Shown in pieces: positions 1 to 5,685 of a DNA stretch of 6,511 nt (positions are counted from its first letter, which is position 1; each line of letters opens with the position of its first letter). The stretch comes from Pseudomonadota bacterium. Lineage in GTDB: Bacteria > Pseudomonadota > Gammaproteobacteria > Enterobacterales > Enterobacteriaceae. The notes beneath the pieces were generated by a model, which was not told the DNA's origin, ran no database searches, and worked only from the letters and a program-made list of their open reading frames with translations. Location of the stretch: contig JAFACP010000460.1 in the NCBI GenBank assembly GCA_023425455.1, positions 1 to 6,511 of the forward strand, given 5' to 3'. Position numbers and translations under genes: made by a program.

Positions 1-5
1 CAGGT

Positions 6-185
6 ATGGTCTTTTTGGTCAGTGATGAAGTAAAGCCTAAGAGCGGTGGCCCTCGCATGATTGTCACCGGCTACTCCAGCGGTATGGTGGAGTGTCGGTG
101 GTATGACGGTTATGGTATCAAGCGGGAGGCCTTCCGTGAGGACGAGCTGCAGCCGGACGGGCGACAGCAGCGCGATAAGGCGTAA
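6..185 (+). CDS. yodC: YodC family small protein (DUF2158-like), complete
   Basis: This is a complete 59-residue ORF (ATG at 6, TAA at 183-185). The central stretch GGPRMIVTGYSSGMVECRWY (residues 14-33) is nearly identical to E. coli YodC as I remember it, and the length matches (about 60 residues). There is no signal peptide or membrane segment. The alternating hydrophobic pattern and the GGPR turn suggest a small all-beta, SH3-like fold, which is inference. The C-terminal tail (from about residue 49) is polar and charged. The molecular function is unknown. The start is well supported by homology, but only five bases precede it, so the ribosome binding site is mostly outside the window (an AGG is visible at 2-4). 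It is co-oriented with dgcQ, 102 bases upstream of it, and a strong hairpin follows the stop by three bases. The N-terminus resembles that of DsrB, encoded further along. Confidence 0.93.
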   Translation: MVFLVSDEVKPKSGGPRMIVTGYSSGMVECRWYDGYGIKREAFREDELQPDGRQQRDKA

Positions 186-188
186 TCA

Positions 189-217
189 CATAACGCCCGG
201 CAGCGCCGGGCGTTATG
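189..217 (+). terminator. Perfect 13-bp hairpin after yodC, no U-tract
   Basis: CATAACGCCCGGC (189-201) and its exact reverse complement (205-217) flank an AGC loop, starting three bases after the yodC stop. The GC core and position fit an intrinsic terminator or 3'-end stabilising hairpin. However, the bases after the stem (ACTCGCAG) are not T-rich, and neither is the other side (TGATTACG on the minus strand). Termination here may be weak or Rho-assisted, which would allow read-through into dgcQ. Confidence 0.6.
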
Positions 218-276
218 ACTCGCAGCGACAAAGCGATCCCGGCGGTGCAGGCCATGCCTGACGGGAGGCGGCAATC

Positions 277-290
277 AGGGAGTGTGTGTG
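277..290 (+). promoter_or_regulatory. Ribosome binding site deciding the GTG start of dgcQ
   Basis: AGGGAG (277-282) lies five bases before GTG 288-290. An in-frame GTG at 282 overlaps this Shine-Dalgarno sequence, and its nearest upstream alternative (GGGAGG, 263-268) is 13 bases away. Starting at 288 gives an N-terminus MQRDT, which resembles MQHET of E. coli DgcQ as I remember it. Both GGGAGG and AGGGAG contain a GGA core of the type bound by CsrA. Confidence 0.7.
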
Positions 291-1988
291 CAGCGCGATA
301 CTTTTGTGGTCAGGCGATCGTTTTGGCAGTGGCTGCAAAAACGCAGTAATCCCGCCCGGATTGTGAATCTCTGTTTTCTGGTCGTTTTTCTCTTCTCCAC
401 GCTGCTGACCTGGCGTGAGGTCGTGGTGCTGGAGGGGGCGTATATCTCCAGCCAGCGTAACCATCTGGAAACCGTCGCTAACGGGCTCGACAGGCAGCTC
501 CAGTTCAGCGTCGATAAACTGCTTTTTTTCCGCCACAGCATGCGCGATGCGCTACAGACGCCACTTGCCTTCGACGTTCTGAAAGGGGCGATCGCGCGTT
601 TTGAGCAGGTCCGTCATAGCGCCACATGGCAACTGGCGGTGGATAAGGATCCCACGCTGCCGCTAAACGGCGTCTCTGACCAGTTTGTCAAAAAGACCCA
701 CCTGCTGAACCGGGAAGACGAGCGGTTGAATAACGAGCTGTCGGCGGCGCTTGAGGTGGGGTATTTGCTGCGTCTGGCCTCCTCGACGCCGAAGCGGGAA
801 GAGCGTGAAATCTATGTCTCCCGCGCGGGGTTCTATCTCACAACCGACACCGCCGGGCAGGTGGACGGTATCGCCACGCGCTACTATCAGCTGGTGACGC
901 AGCCCTGGTTCACCCTGCAGTCGGAGCGCAGCAATCGCGCTCGCGGCGTGCGCTGGTTTATCTCCCCGCCGTCGGCGTTCACCGGCAATGCGCCGACAAT
1001 TACCGCCAGCGTCCCGGTCTATTACCAGCACTACTGGTATGGCGTGGTGGCGATGGATTTCTCCTTTGCTACGATGAAACGCTTCCTGCTGGATGCGATG
1101 GACGATCACACCCAGGGTGAGTACCAGCTGTACGATACCCGGCTCAATGTGATCGCCACGACGGCGTCGACGGCCCAGGCGACGAACCAGTTTGACGAGC
1201 GTGAAATGGCGCAGGTCGCCCATGCGATCGAAAGCGACACGCGCGGCGGGCTGCGTCTGGGAAGCCGCTTTATCTCCTGGTCGCGGCTGGATCACTTCGA
1301 TGGCGTGGTTTTGCGGGTCCATACCCTGCAGGAGGGCGTGCGGGGGGACTTCGGCAGCATCAGCATCGTTCTGACGCTGCTGTGGGCGCTGTTTACCGGC
1401 ATGCTGCTGATCTCCTGGCTGGTGATCCGCCGGATGGTCAGCAATATGTACACGTTGCAGAATACGCTGCAGTGGCAGGCCTGGCACGATCCGCTGACGC
1501 GGCTGAATAATCGCGGGGCGCTGTTTGAGCGGGCAAAAATTCTGGCCGCGCAGTGCCAGCAGCAGGGGCTGCCGCTGTCGGTGATCCAGATCGACCTCGA
1601 CCACTTCAAGCGCATTAACGACCGTTTCGGGCATCAGGCCGGGGACAAAGTGCTGTCGCATGCGGCAGGGCTGATTGCCAGCGGATTGCGAACGAACGAT
1701 GTTGCAGGTCGCGTGGGCGGCGAGGAGTTCTGCGTGGTGCTGCCGGGCATCAGCCTGCCGGAGGCGACGGAGATTGCGCAACGTATTCGCACGCGCATTA
1801 ACAGCAAAGAGATCCTCGTCAGGAAGAGCACTACCCTGCGCATCAGTGCATCGCTCGGCGTGAGCTGCGCCCATGAGAAAGGCAATTACGACTTTGAACA
1901 GCTGCAGTCGATTGCCGACGCGCGGCTGTATCTGGCTAAACAGAGCGGGCGTAATCAGGTGTGCTGGCAGGATCCGCCGAAGAGGTGA
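288..1988 (+). CDS. dgcQ: Diguanylate cyclase DgcQ (CHASE7-like sensor plus GGDEF)
   Basis: This inner-membrane enzyme condenses two GTP into cyclic di-GMP, the second messenger that promotes cellulose/biofilm formation and restrains motility. The 566-residue product is close to the 564 of E. coli DgcQ (YedQ). Visible layout: transmembrane segment at about 25-42; periplasmic region at about 43-357, corresponding to the CHASE7-type sensor domain of the family; second transmembrane segment at about 358-380; cytoplasmic GGDEF domain at about 395-560. Within the GGDEF domain are DPLT (401-404), [18 protein letters not shown], the active-site GGEEF (477-481) and an RTND product-inhibition site (468-471) exactly five residues before it. 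All catalytic elements are intact, so it should be active and feedback-inhibited. The signal sensed is not known to me. GTG start chosen from the ribosome binding site and homology. No convincing sigma-70 promoter is seen in 218-276. The 3' end overlaps convergent mpgP. Confidence 0.95.
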   Translation: MQRDTFVVRRSFWQWLQKRSNPARIVNLCFLVVFLFSTLLTWREVVVLEGAYISSQRNHLETVANGLDRQLQFSVDKLLFFRHSMRDALQTPLAFDVLKGAIARFEQVRHSATWQLAVDKDPTLPLNGVSDQFVKKTHLLNREDERLNNELSAALEVGYLLRLASSTPKREEREIYVSRAGFYLTTDTAGQVDGIATRYYQLVTQPWFTLQSERSNRARGVRWFISPPSAFTGNAPTITASVPVYYQHYWYGVVAMDFSFATMKRFLLDAMDDHTQGEYQLYDTRLNVIATTASTAQATNQFDEREMAQVAHAIESDTRGGLRLGSRFISWSRLDHFDGVVLRVHTLQEGVRGDFGSISIVLTLLWALFTGMLLISWLVIRRMVSNMYTLQNTLQWQAWHDPLTRLNNRGALFERAKILAAQCQQQGLPLSVIQIDLDHFKRINDRFGHQAGDKVLSHAAGLIASGLRTNDVAGRVGGEEFCVVLPGISLPEATEIAQRIRTRINSKEILVRKSTTLRISASLGVSCAHEKGNYDFEQLQSIADARLYLAKQSGRNQVCWQDPPKR

Positions 1989-2770
1989 TCCAGACCCTCA
2001 TGCCAGCCCGCAGGGCCGGCCAGCTGAGTACGGTAGAGCCGGTCGGGGTGGGTGTTCTTCACCGTCACCCCCTGGCGGTTAATGCCTTTCACGATCACCG
2101 CATAGTCAACGCTGTCGAGCAGCGGGGCGTCGTTCGGACCATCTCCCAGCCCAACAGTAATATATGCCTGATTCAGCCGGGTGCAGTACTCGCGGGTTAT
2201 CAGGTTGACGGCGATATCTTTTCCGCAGCGCGCATCCAGGATGTGCCAGAAACGCGCCCCCTGGACACACTTGAGCCCCTCAGCGGCAAGCGCCGTCTCA
2301 AAGTGCGCCATCTTTGCGTCGCTGTCGCGCCAGATAAGCGTGACAGACGCCTCATGACGGCGCGCCAGCGCGGCGCGGTCGCGGGGGAGCCCGGTCCAGT
2401 CGCTCACCACGCGGTCATCTACATCATCAACGCTGGTGAATTTGTAACCCGCCAGCAGGCGCAGGCGGTTGACAGCATCCCTGATGGTCTGGTGCGGGAG
2501 GCCTAAGATCTGCCGTGAGGCACCCCAGCGCAGGTCGGGCTGGAGAACCGCGCCGTTTTCGGCGATAAACGGCAGCCCGTGGAGACCAAGATCGCGCTGG
2601 ATAACCCGCGTCTCTGCCGCCGTTTTGCTGCTGCAGACGATAAGCGGGATCTGCGCATCCTGCAGTTTCGTCAGCCAGGGGAGGGCGGGTCGCCAGGCGT
2701 AGGTATGGATATCCAGCAGCGTACCGTCGAGGTCGCTGAAGATCAGCAGCGGGTCGCGCAGTGAAGGCAT
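1955..2770 (-). CDS. mpgP: HAD phosphatase, mannosyl-3-phosphoglycerate phosphatase family
   Basis: The 271-residue product equals E. coli YedP/MpgP in length. It is a cytosolic HAD-superfamily hydrolase of the Cof/MPGP type. Motif I is DLDGTLLD (13-20, nucleophile D13 and acid/base D15), motif II is VCSSKT with S47, an ENG turn lies at 71-73, motif III is K184 in GKD, and motif IV is GDGPNDAP (209-216, with D210 and D214). All catalytic positions are intact. Between motifs II and III lies a cap domain (about 85-180). The family name implies conversion of mannosyl-3-phosphoglycerate to mannosylglycerate, but no synthase gene is nearby, so the true substrate in this organism is uncertain. AGGAG (2776-2780, minus strand) lies five bases before the ATG. 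The last 34 bases overlap the 3' end of dgcQ on the other strand. An exact RcsAB-box consensus sits 22 bases upstream of the start. Confidence 0.92.
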   Translation of the reverse strand: MPSLRDPLLIFSDLDGTLLDIHTYAWRPALPWLTKLQDAQIPLIVCSSKTAAETRVIQRDLGLHGLPFIAENGAVLQPDLRWGASRQILGLPHQTIRDAVNRLRLLAGYKFTSVDDVDDRVVSDWTGLPRDRAALARRHEASVTLIWRDSDAKMAHFETALAAEGLKCVQGARFWHILDARCGKDIAVNLITREYCTRLNQAYITVGLGDGPNDAPLLDSVDYAVIVKGINRQGVTVKNTHPDRLYRTQLAGPAGWHEGLDHLFGGSCQHT

Positions 2771-2792
2771 AACATCTCCTGATAAGTGCGAC

Positions 2793-2806
2793 TAAGAATA
2801 TTCCTA
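2793..2806. promoter_or_regulatory. RcsAB box, exact consensus match
   Basis: The sequence TAAGAATATTCCTA matches all 14 positions of the published RcsAB consensus TaAGaatatTCctA. It lies 22 bases upstream of the mpgP start codon and about 165 bases upstream of the dsrA start. A heterodimer of RcsA (encoded in this window) and RcsB would be the expected ligand. Close to the mpgP start it could repress; upstream of dsrA it could act at a distance. The target is not decided by the sequence. Confidence 0.65.
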
Positions 2807-2933
2807 AAAATGGGCAGGGTGATCGCCAGCGAGGCAATGGAACCGATCCCGCAGAGCCAGCGCACGGCGCAGCCTGCTATTCATAACTGAAATCGCAGCG
2901 AGGAAATTCCACATTCACGTGAAGAATATTTCC

Positions 2934-2960
2934 TTGTCATACAAAAATAGCGAGGATAAT
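2934..2960 (+). promoter_or_regulatory. dsrA promoter (sigma-70 type)
   Basis: The -35 candidate is TTGTCA (2934-2939, five of six consensus positions). The -10 candidate is GATAAT (2955-2960, five of six). The -10 ends six bases before the expected DsrA 5' end at about 2967. The spacer is short (15 bases), so the -35 may in practice be less well engaged, which would leave room for activator or temperature effects; E. coli dsrA is known to be induced at low temperature. The start position is inferred by alignment to E. coli DsrA, not from a mapped end. Confidence 0.7.
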
Positions 2961-2966
2961 GTTGTT

Positions 2967-3056
2967 GGTACATCAGATTTCCTGGTGTAACGAATTTCAA
3001 GTGCTTCTTGCATAAGCAAGTTTGATCCCGGTCATCCCCATGACCGGGATTTTTTT
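2967..3056 (+). ncRNA. dsrA: DsrA small regulatory RNA
   Basis: This is an Hfq-dependent trans-acting small RNA. In E. coli it opens the rpoS leader to raise sigma-S translation and pairs with hns mRNA to lower H-NS. About 90 nt here, against 85-87 nt in E. coli. The segment CATCAGATTTCCTGGTGTAA (2971-2990) followed by CGAATTT is the first stem-loop and rpoS-pairing region and is essentially unchanged. AAGTGCTTC (2999-3007) is the hns-pairing core. The second stem is CTTGC/GCAAG (3007-3011/3016-3020). The third is the terminator hairpin. Its position between yodD and mpgP and its orientation match E. coli. Differences from E. coli as I remember it: the U6 linker between stems 1 and 2 is reduced to UUUC (2995-2998), the loop of stem 2 is changed, and the terminator stem has different bases but keeps complementarity. 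The 5' end is inferred by alignment. Confidence 0.93.
3025..3056 (+). terminator. Intrinsic terminator of dsrA
   Basis: ATCCCGGTCAT (3025-3035) pairs perfectly with ATGACCGGGAT (3040-3050) around a CCCC loop, followed by an uninterrupted T-run (3050-3056). It forms the 3' stem-loop of DsrA. The convergent yodD stop codon begins four bases beyond the T-run. On the yodD strand the hairpin is not followed by a T-tract, so it is a poor terminator in that direction. Confidence 0.93.
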
Positions 3057-3060
3057 CGCC

Positions 3061-3273
3061 TTAACGGTTAAATTCCGTCACGCTAAAGTCATGAATATCC
3101 AGCTCAAAGGCTTCGGCCAACTCACGGTAGGTATGATAATCCCTGCCGTTGACCGTGACGCGCGTCGGGTCATCTTCCCGGCGGCGAACTTCGCTCTCAC
3201 TGATTTCGTTAATGGCAGCGAGCAGGGCGTCGACATTGACCCCGGATGTGCTGCCCTCTTTACCACTCTTCAT
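3061..3273 (-). CDS. yodD: YodD small stress-associated protein (unknown function)
   Basis: The 70-residue product matches E. coli YodD (75 residues), strongest in VDALLAAINEISESEV (residues 14-29) and in the C-terminal region YHTYRELAEAFELDIHDFS (about 46-64). It is soluble and acidic, with no signal peptide, transmembrane segment or cysteine. The N-terminal about 12 residues differ and are shorter than in E. coli. I believe the family is a domain of unknown function (DUF2525); no biochemical role is known to me. ATG at 3271-3273 is preceded by GAGGGG (3280-3285, minus strand) at six bases. A textbook sigma-S -10 element lies about 30 bases upstream, so stationary-phase or stress expression is expected. 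It is divergent from dsrB and converges on dsrA. Confidence 0.92.
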   Translation of the reverse strand: MKSGKEGSTSGVNVDALLAAINEISESEVRRREDDPTRVTVNGRDYHTYRELAEAFELDIHDFSVTEFNR

Positions 3274-3303
3274 TACCGGCCCCTCATTTCACCCTCGCCA
3301 TTT

Positions 3304-3314
3304 TTAAGTATAGA
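3304..3314 (-). promoter_or_regulatory. Sigma-S-type -10 element of yodD
   Basis: On the minus strand the bases read TCTATACTTAA, fitting the extended sigma-S (RpoS) -10 consensus KCTAYRCTTAA at every position, including the C before the hexamer TATACT (3307-3312). No good -35 is seen at 16-18 bases upstream, as is common for RpoS promoters. The predicted start is near 3300, giving a leader of about 27 nt. Confidence 0.72.
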
Positions 3315-3359
3315 CCGCACACAAAAACGTCAGTCGCGCCAGGCACCGATGCCAGTTAA

Positions 3360-3590
<231 letters not shown>

Positions 3591-3596
3591 CGCGAC

Positions 3597-3620
3597 GTCG
3601 GGTGCAAACGCGTACCCGAC
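3597..3620 (+). terminator. Hairpin after dsrB, probable weak terminator
   Basis: GTCGGGT (3597-3603) pairs with ACCCGAC (3614-3620). A G-T and a C-G pair extend the stem inward, leaving the loop AAACGC. It begins six bases after the dsrB stop. The following bases (TTCTGCTG) are only moderately T-rich, so termination may be partial. Confidence 0.45.
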
Positions 3621-3638
3621 TTCTGCTGCAGCAAACGC

Positions 3639-3663
3639 AAAAATCTCTGGCCAGGCCAGAGAT
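3639..3663 (-). terminator. Intrinsic terminator of rcsA
   Basis: Read on the minus strand, ATCTCTGG (3663-3656) and CCAGAGAT (3650-3643) form an 8-bp stem around a five-base loop, followed directly by a run of Ts (A-run 3639-3643 on the plus strand). It starts 30 bases after the rcsA stop codon, which makes it the obvious rcsA terminator. The plus strand has no matching T-run, so it is directional. Confidence 0.85.
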
Positions 3664-3693
3664 CGATGGGACGTGTTAAAGGCAAAGTGCATG

Positions 3694-4317
3694 CTAACGC
3701 ATGTTGACAAAAATCCCGTTCGTCACATTATCGGTCAGGCGGACGACGTGATAGATCACTTGCTTATTATGCGTTTTAATTTTCCTTTTAATATTTCCTT
3801 TGTGTGACGAAACGGTTTTTGCTTTGATATTCATCTGGTCAGAGATCTGAATTGTTCCCTGCCCAGCCATCCACATTCGCAACATACTTGATTCAGTTCT
3901 GCTTAATGAAAGGGTCGGTAAGTTAACCGCTCCTACATTCTTTACTTCTTTATTCAAATAATCACCCAGAATGTCATCCAGCGACTCTGGTTTAATCGAT
4001 TTAGAACTGATCAATAAATTTTTACGGACCAACAAATATTCGTCGAAGTGAATATTGGCGATCGCCATAAAAACAATAAACAAGGTTTTAGGATGCTGAT
4101 TAATGATTTGCTTTATTTGCTGACTGTTGGCTGGATCGTGGATGAAACAGTCCTCATTAATAAACACCACGCCTGGCTTGAGTTGATCACAAGCGGCTGC
4201 AAGTTCGTCAACGGTGTGTGCATCGTTGATGTCTCTCTTTCTTACCCCTCTGCTTGCCAGGTACCCGGTTAACCCTAGCCGGGTGTAGCTACATAAATCC
4301 ATAATGATCGTTGACAT
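3694..4317 (-). CDS. rcsA: Transcriptional regulator RcsA (LuxR/FixJ-type HTH)
   Basis: RcsA is the unstable, Lon-degraded auxiliary regulator that forms a heterodimer with RcsB to activate capsule (colanic acid) genes and its own gene, and to repress flhDC. The product has 207 residues, as in E. coli. The C-terminal LuxR-type helix-turn-helix spans about 136-200, with [20 protein letters not shown] opening the domain (135-154) and the recognition helix at about 168-180; this part looks identical to E. coli. The N-terminal domain (about 1-115) lacks an obvious phosphorylatable receiver layout, as known for RcsA. Divergence is concentrated at about 21-70 and in the linker 120-133. GAGGG (4324-4328, minus strand) lies six bases before the ATG. 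The gene is more AT-rich than its neighbours, in line with H-NS silencing, which DsrA relieves in E. coli. Confidence 0.97.
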   Translation of the reverse strand: MSTIIMDLCSYTRLGLTGYLASRGVRKRDINDAHTVDELAAACDQLKPGVVFINEDCFIHDPANSQQIKQIINQHPKTLFIVFMAIANIHFDEYLLVRKNLLISSKSIKPESLDDILGDYLNKEVKNVGAVNLPTLSLSRTESSMLRMWMAGQGTIQISDQMNIKAKTVSSHKGNIKRKIKTHNKQVIYHVVRLTDNVTNGIFVNMR

Positions 4318-4380
4318 GGCATACCCTCACTCAATGCGTAACGATAATTCACCATCTGCCTGAGAGCTCATAAACAGCCA

Positions 4381-4449
4381 TACGGGATGGAAAAACTTAA
4401 TAAACCTGTGAGCATGACAAAGACTTTCAGGCGAACTCACTATCCCGTA
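4381..4449 (-). promoter_or_regulatory. Folded rcsA leader: long-range inverted repeat
   Basis: TACGGGAT (4381-4388) and ATCCCGTA (4442-4449) are perfect complements 53 bases apart. Inside them GTGAG (4408-4412) and CTCAC (4436-4440) form a second, nested stem. On an rcsA transcript starting near 4449 this would fold the first about 70 nt of the leader into a two-level structure ending 63 nt before the start codon. No function is known to me; a role in mRNA stability or regulator binding is possible. Confidence 0.45.
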
Positions 4450-4455
4450 AAGTTA

Positions 4456-4484
4456 CGTATAATTTGCCAGGAATCATCTTAAAG
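4456..4484 (-). promoter_or_regulatory. Candidate rcsA promoter
   Basis: On the minus strand TATACG (4461-4456) could be the -10 and CTTTAA (4484-4479) a poor -35, with a 17-base spacer. The start would be near 4449, just at the outer arm of the leader inverted repeat, with a leader of about 130 nt. The weak -35 and AT-rich surroundings fit an activator-dependent, H-NS-silenced promoter. Other AT-rich hexamers nearby could serve instead. Confidence 0.3.
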
Positions 4485-4571
4485 TAAAGTAAATATTAAG
4501 TATTGTGAGATGCTTAGAAACAATTAAACCGCGTCAGATATATCCTGGAAGATGTTTTTCGTGTTTTATTT

Positions 4572-4585
4572 TAGGAATATCCTCA
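4572..4585. promoter_or_regulatory. RcsAB box upstream of rcsA (autoregulation)
   Basis: Read on the minus strand the bases are TGAGGATATTCCTA, matching 12 of 14 positions of the RcsAB consensus TaAGaatatTCctA. It lies about 255 bases upstream of the rcsA start codon and 27 bases after the fliR stop. E. coli and Klebsiella rcsA are known to have such a box far upstream of the promoter that mediates positive autoregulation, so this assignment is well supported by context. Confidence 0.8.
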
Positions 4586-4612
4586 GAAAGACAATATGAA
4601 CATTGCGGGTTA

Positions 4613-5398
4613 TTATTTTCTGGGCAATTCACGAACAATATCCGCCAACAGGTTGAATATCTCGCCGAATAAATGTTCACAGAAGGGGGCGATAAGTGGC
4701 ATCAGCAATGACATTAATAACATTCCGACGGTCAGGGTCACCGGGAAACCGATGACAAATACCGACAGCTGCGGCGCCATACGGTTGAGTAAACCCAGCG
4801 ACAGGTTGACGATTAGCAGCAGAGTGATAACAGGCAGCGCCAGCATCAGGCCATTGAGGAAGATCAGCCCGGCGGCGCGGGTCAGGGCCATAAACGCGTT
4901 GCTGTTGACCGGGTTCTCGCCGATGGGCAGGGTGTGGAACGTGTCCACCAGCATGGAAATCAGCCACAGATGGCCGTTAAACGTCAGGAACAACAGCATC
5001 GCCAGCAGGTCGACAATGCGCGCCAGCACCGGCATGTTCAGGTGGCTGCTGGGGTCGACAAAGGTGGCAAACGACAGCCCCATCTGCAGACCGATCAGTT
5101 CACCGGCGGTGCGCACGGCCGCGAAGGCCAGCTGCATGGTAAAGCCGACGGCCATGCCAATCATCACCTGCTGCAGCGCAACCCAGGCCGCGTTGGCGGA
5201 AAAAATCGGGATATCAACCGGCGGCAGGGAGGGGGCCACAACGATGGTGATAATTATCCCCAGCGCCACTTTCACCCGTTTGGGGACGCTTTTCTCGCTG
5301 AGGATCGGGGCGGTTGAGATCAGGGCCAGGATGCGCAGCATTGGCCAGAAGTAGACGCCAAGCCACTGAAGCCACTGATCGCTGGTGAAGTGCAGCAT
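4613..5398 (-). CDS. fliR: Flagellar export gate protein FliR
   Basis: FliR is the single-copy subunit of the FliP5-FliQ4-FliR1 export gate in the inner membrane at the centre of the flagellar basal body, through which rod, hook and filament subunits pass. The 261-residue product has the same length as E. coli FliR. It is strongly hydrophobic with several membrane helices. Conserved stretches include [17 protein letters not shown] (27-43), the [20 protein letters not shown] region (about 93-112), the [21 protein letters not shown] region (about 135-155) and the [15 protein letters not shown] region near 206-220. It begins seven bases after the fliQ stop, and no Shine-Dalgarno sequence precedes its ATG, suggesting translation coupled to fliQ. 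No terminator follows; rcsA on the same strand begins 295 bases downstream. Confidence 0.97.
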   Translation of the reverse strand: MLHFTSDQWLQWLGVYFWPMLRILALISTAPILSEKSVPKRVKVALGIIITIVVAPSLPPVDIPIFSANAAWVALQQVMIGMAVGFTMQLAFAAVRTAGELIGLQMGLSFATFVDPSSHLNMPVLARIVDLLAMLLFLTFNGHLWLISMLVDTFHTLPIGENPVNSNAFMALTRAAGLIFLNGLMLALPVITLLLIVNLSLGLLNRMAPQLSVFVIGFPVTLTVGMLLMSLLMPLIAPFCEHLFGEIFNLLADIVRELPRK

Positions 5399-5405
5399 CG
5401 TAATA

Positions 5406-5675
5406 TCAGCCGATGATGTACGGCAGATTAGTGAACAGATTACGCATATAGTCCAGCAGCAGGTTCAGCATCCACGGCCCGGCGATAATGATCGCCACGA
5501 ACACGGCAATGATTTTCGGGATAAAAGAGAGCGTCATCTCGTTAATCTGCGTGGCGGCCTGCAGGATACTGATAATCAGACCGGTAACCAGTGCAACCAG
5601 CAGCAGTGGCGCGGCAACGGCAATCGCGACTCGCATCGCTTCCGTGCCCATCATCATGACCGACTCTGGCGTCAT
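5406..5675 (-). CDS. fliQ: Flagellar export gate protein FliQ
   Basis: FliQ is an 89-residue membrane protein of the flagellar type III export gate, present in about four copies around FliP and FliR. The length matches the family. There are two membrane helices (about 16-38 and 52-72) joined by the conserved loop [17 protein letters not shown] (39-55). The start at ATG 5673-5675 is chosen over longer in-frame extensions because it carries a strong AAGGAG (5682-5687, minus strand) at six bases, aligns with [14 protein letters not shown] of the family, and avoids overlap with fliP. The gap to the fliP stop is ten bases, with the ribosome binding site overlapping that stop codon. It is the middle gene of fliOPQR and ends in TGA seven bases before fliR. 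Confidence 0.97.
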   Translation of the reverse strand: MTPESVMMMGTEAMRVAIAVAAPLLLVALVTGLIISILQAATQINEMTLSFIPKIIAVFVAIIIAGPWMLNLLLDYMRNLFTNLPYIIG

Positions 5676-5685
5676 TGCGCGCTCC

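Noticed and set aside
282..287. GTG at 282 as the dgcQ start
   Set aside because: It overlaps the best ribosome binding site. The GTG at 288 has proper spacing and aligns with the E. coli N-terminus.
663..1874. A 403-codon open frame on the minus strand across dgcQ
   Set aside because: It is antisense to a well-recognised GGDEF gene. Its translation is rich in R, Q, H and P, has no recognisable domain, and arises from the GC-rich third positions of dgcQ.
1961..2506. A 181-codon open frame on the plus strand across mpgP
   Set aside because: It mirrors the catalytic HAD gene on the other strand, has no recognisable motifs and no clear ribosome binding site.
2914..2923. Palindrome TTCACGTGAA upstream of the dsrA promoter
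   Set aside because: It is a perfect 10-bp palindrome, but several are expected by chance in a window this size and no known regulator site is recognised.
4320..4322. Out-of-frame ATG just before rcsA as an upstream ORF
   Set aside because: It is one base from the Shine-Dalgarno sequence, too close to initiate well, and leads to only 15 codons.
4596..5354. A 252-codon open frame on the plus strand across fliR
   Set aside because: It is antisense to fliR, which is complete and matches its family. The translation is S/T/R-rich without a fold signature.
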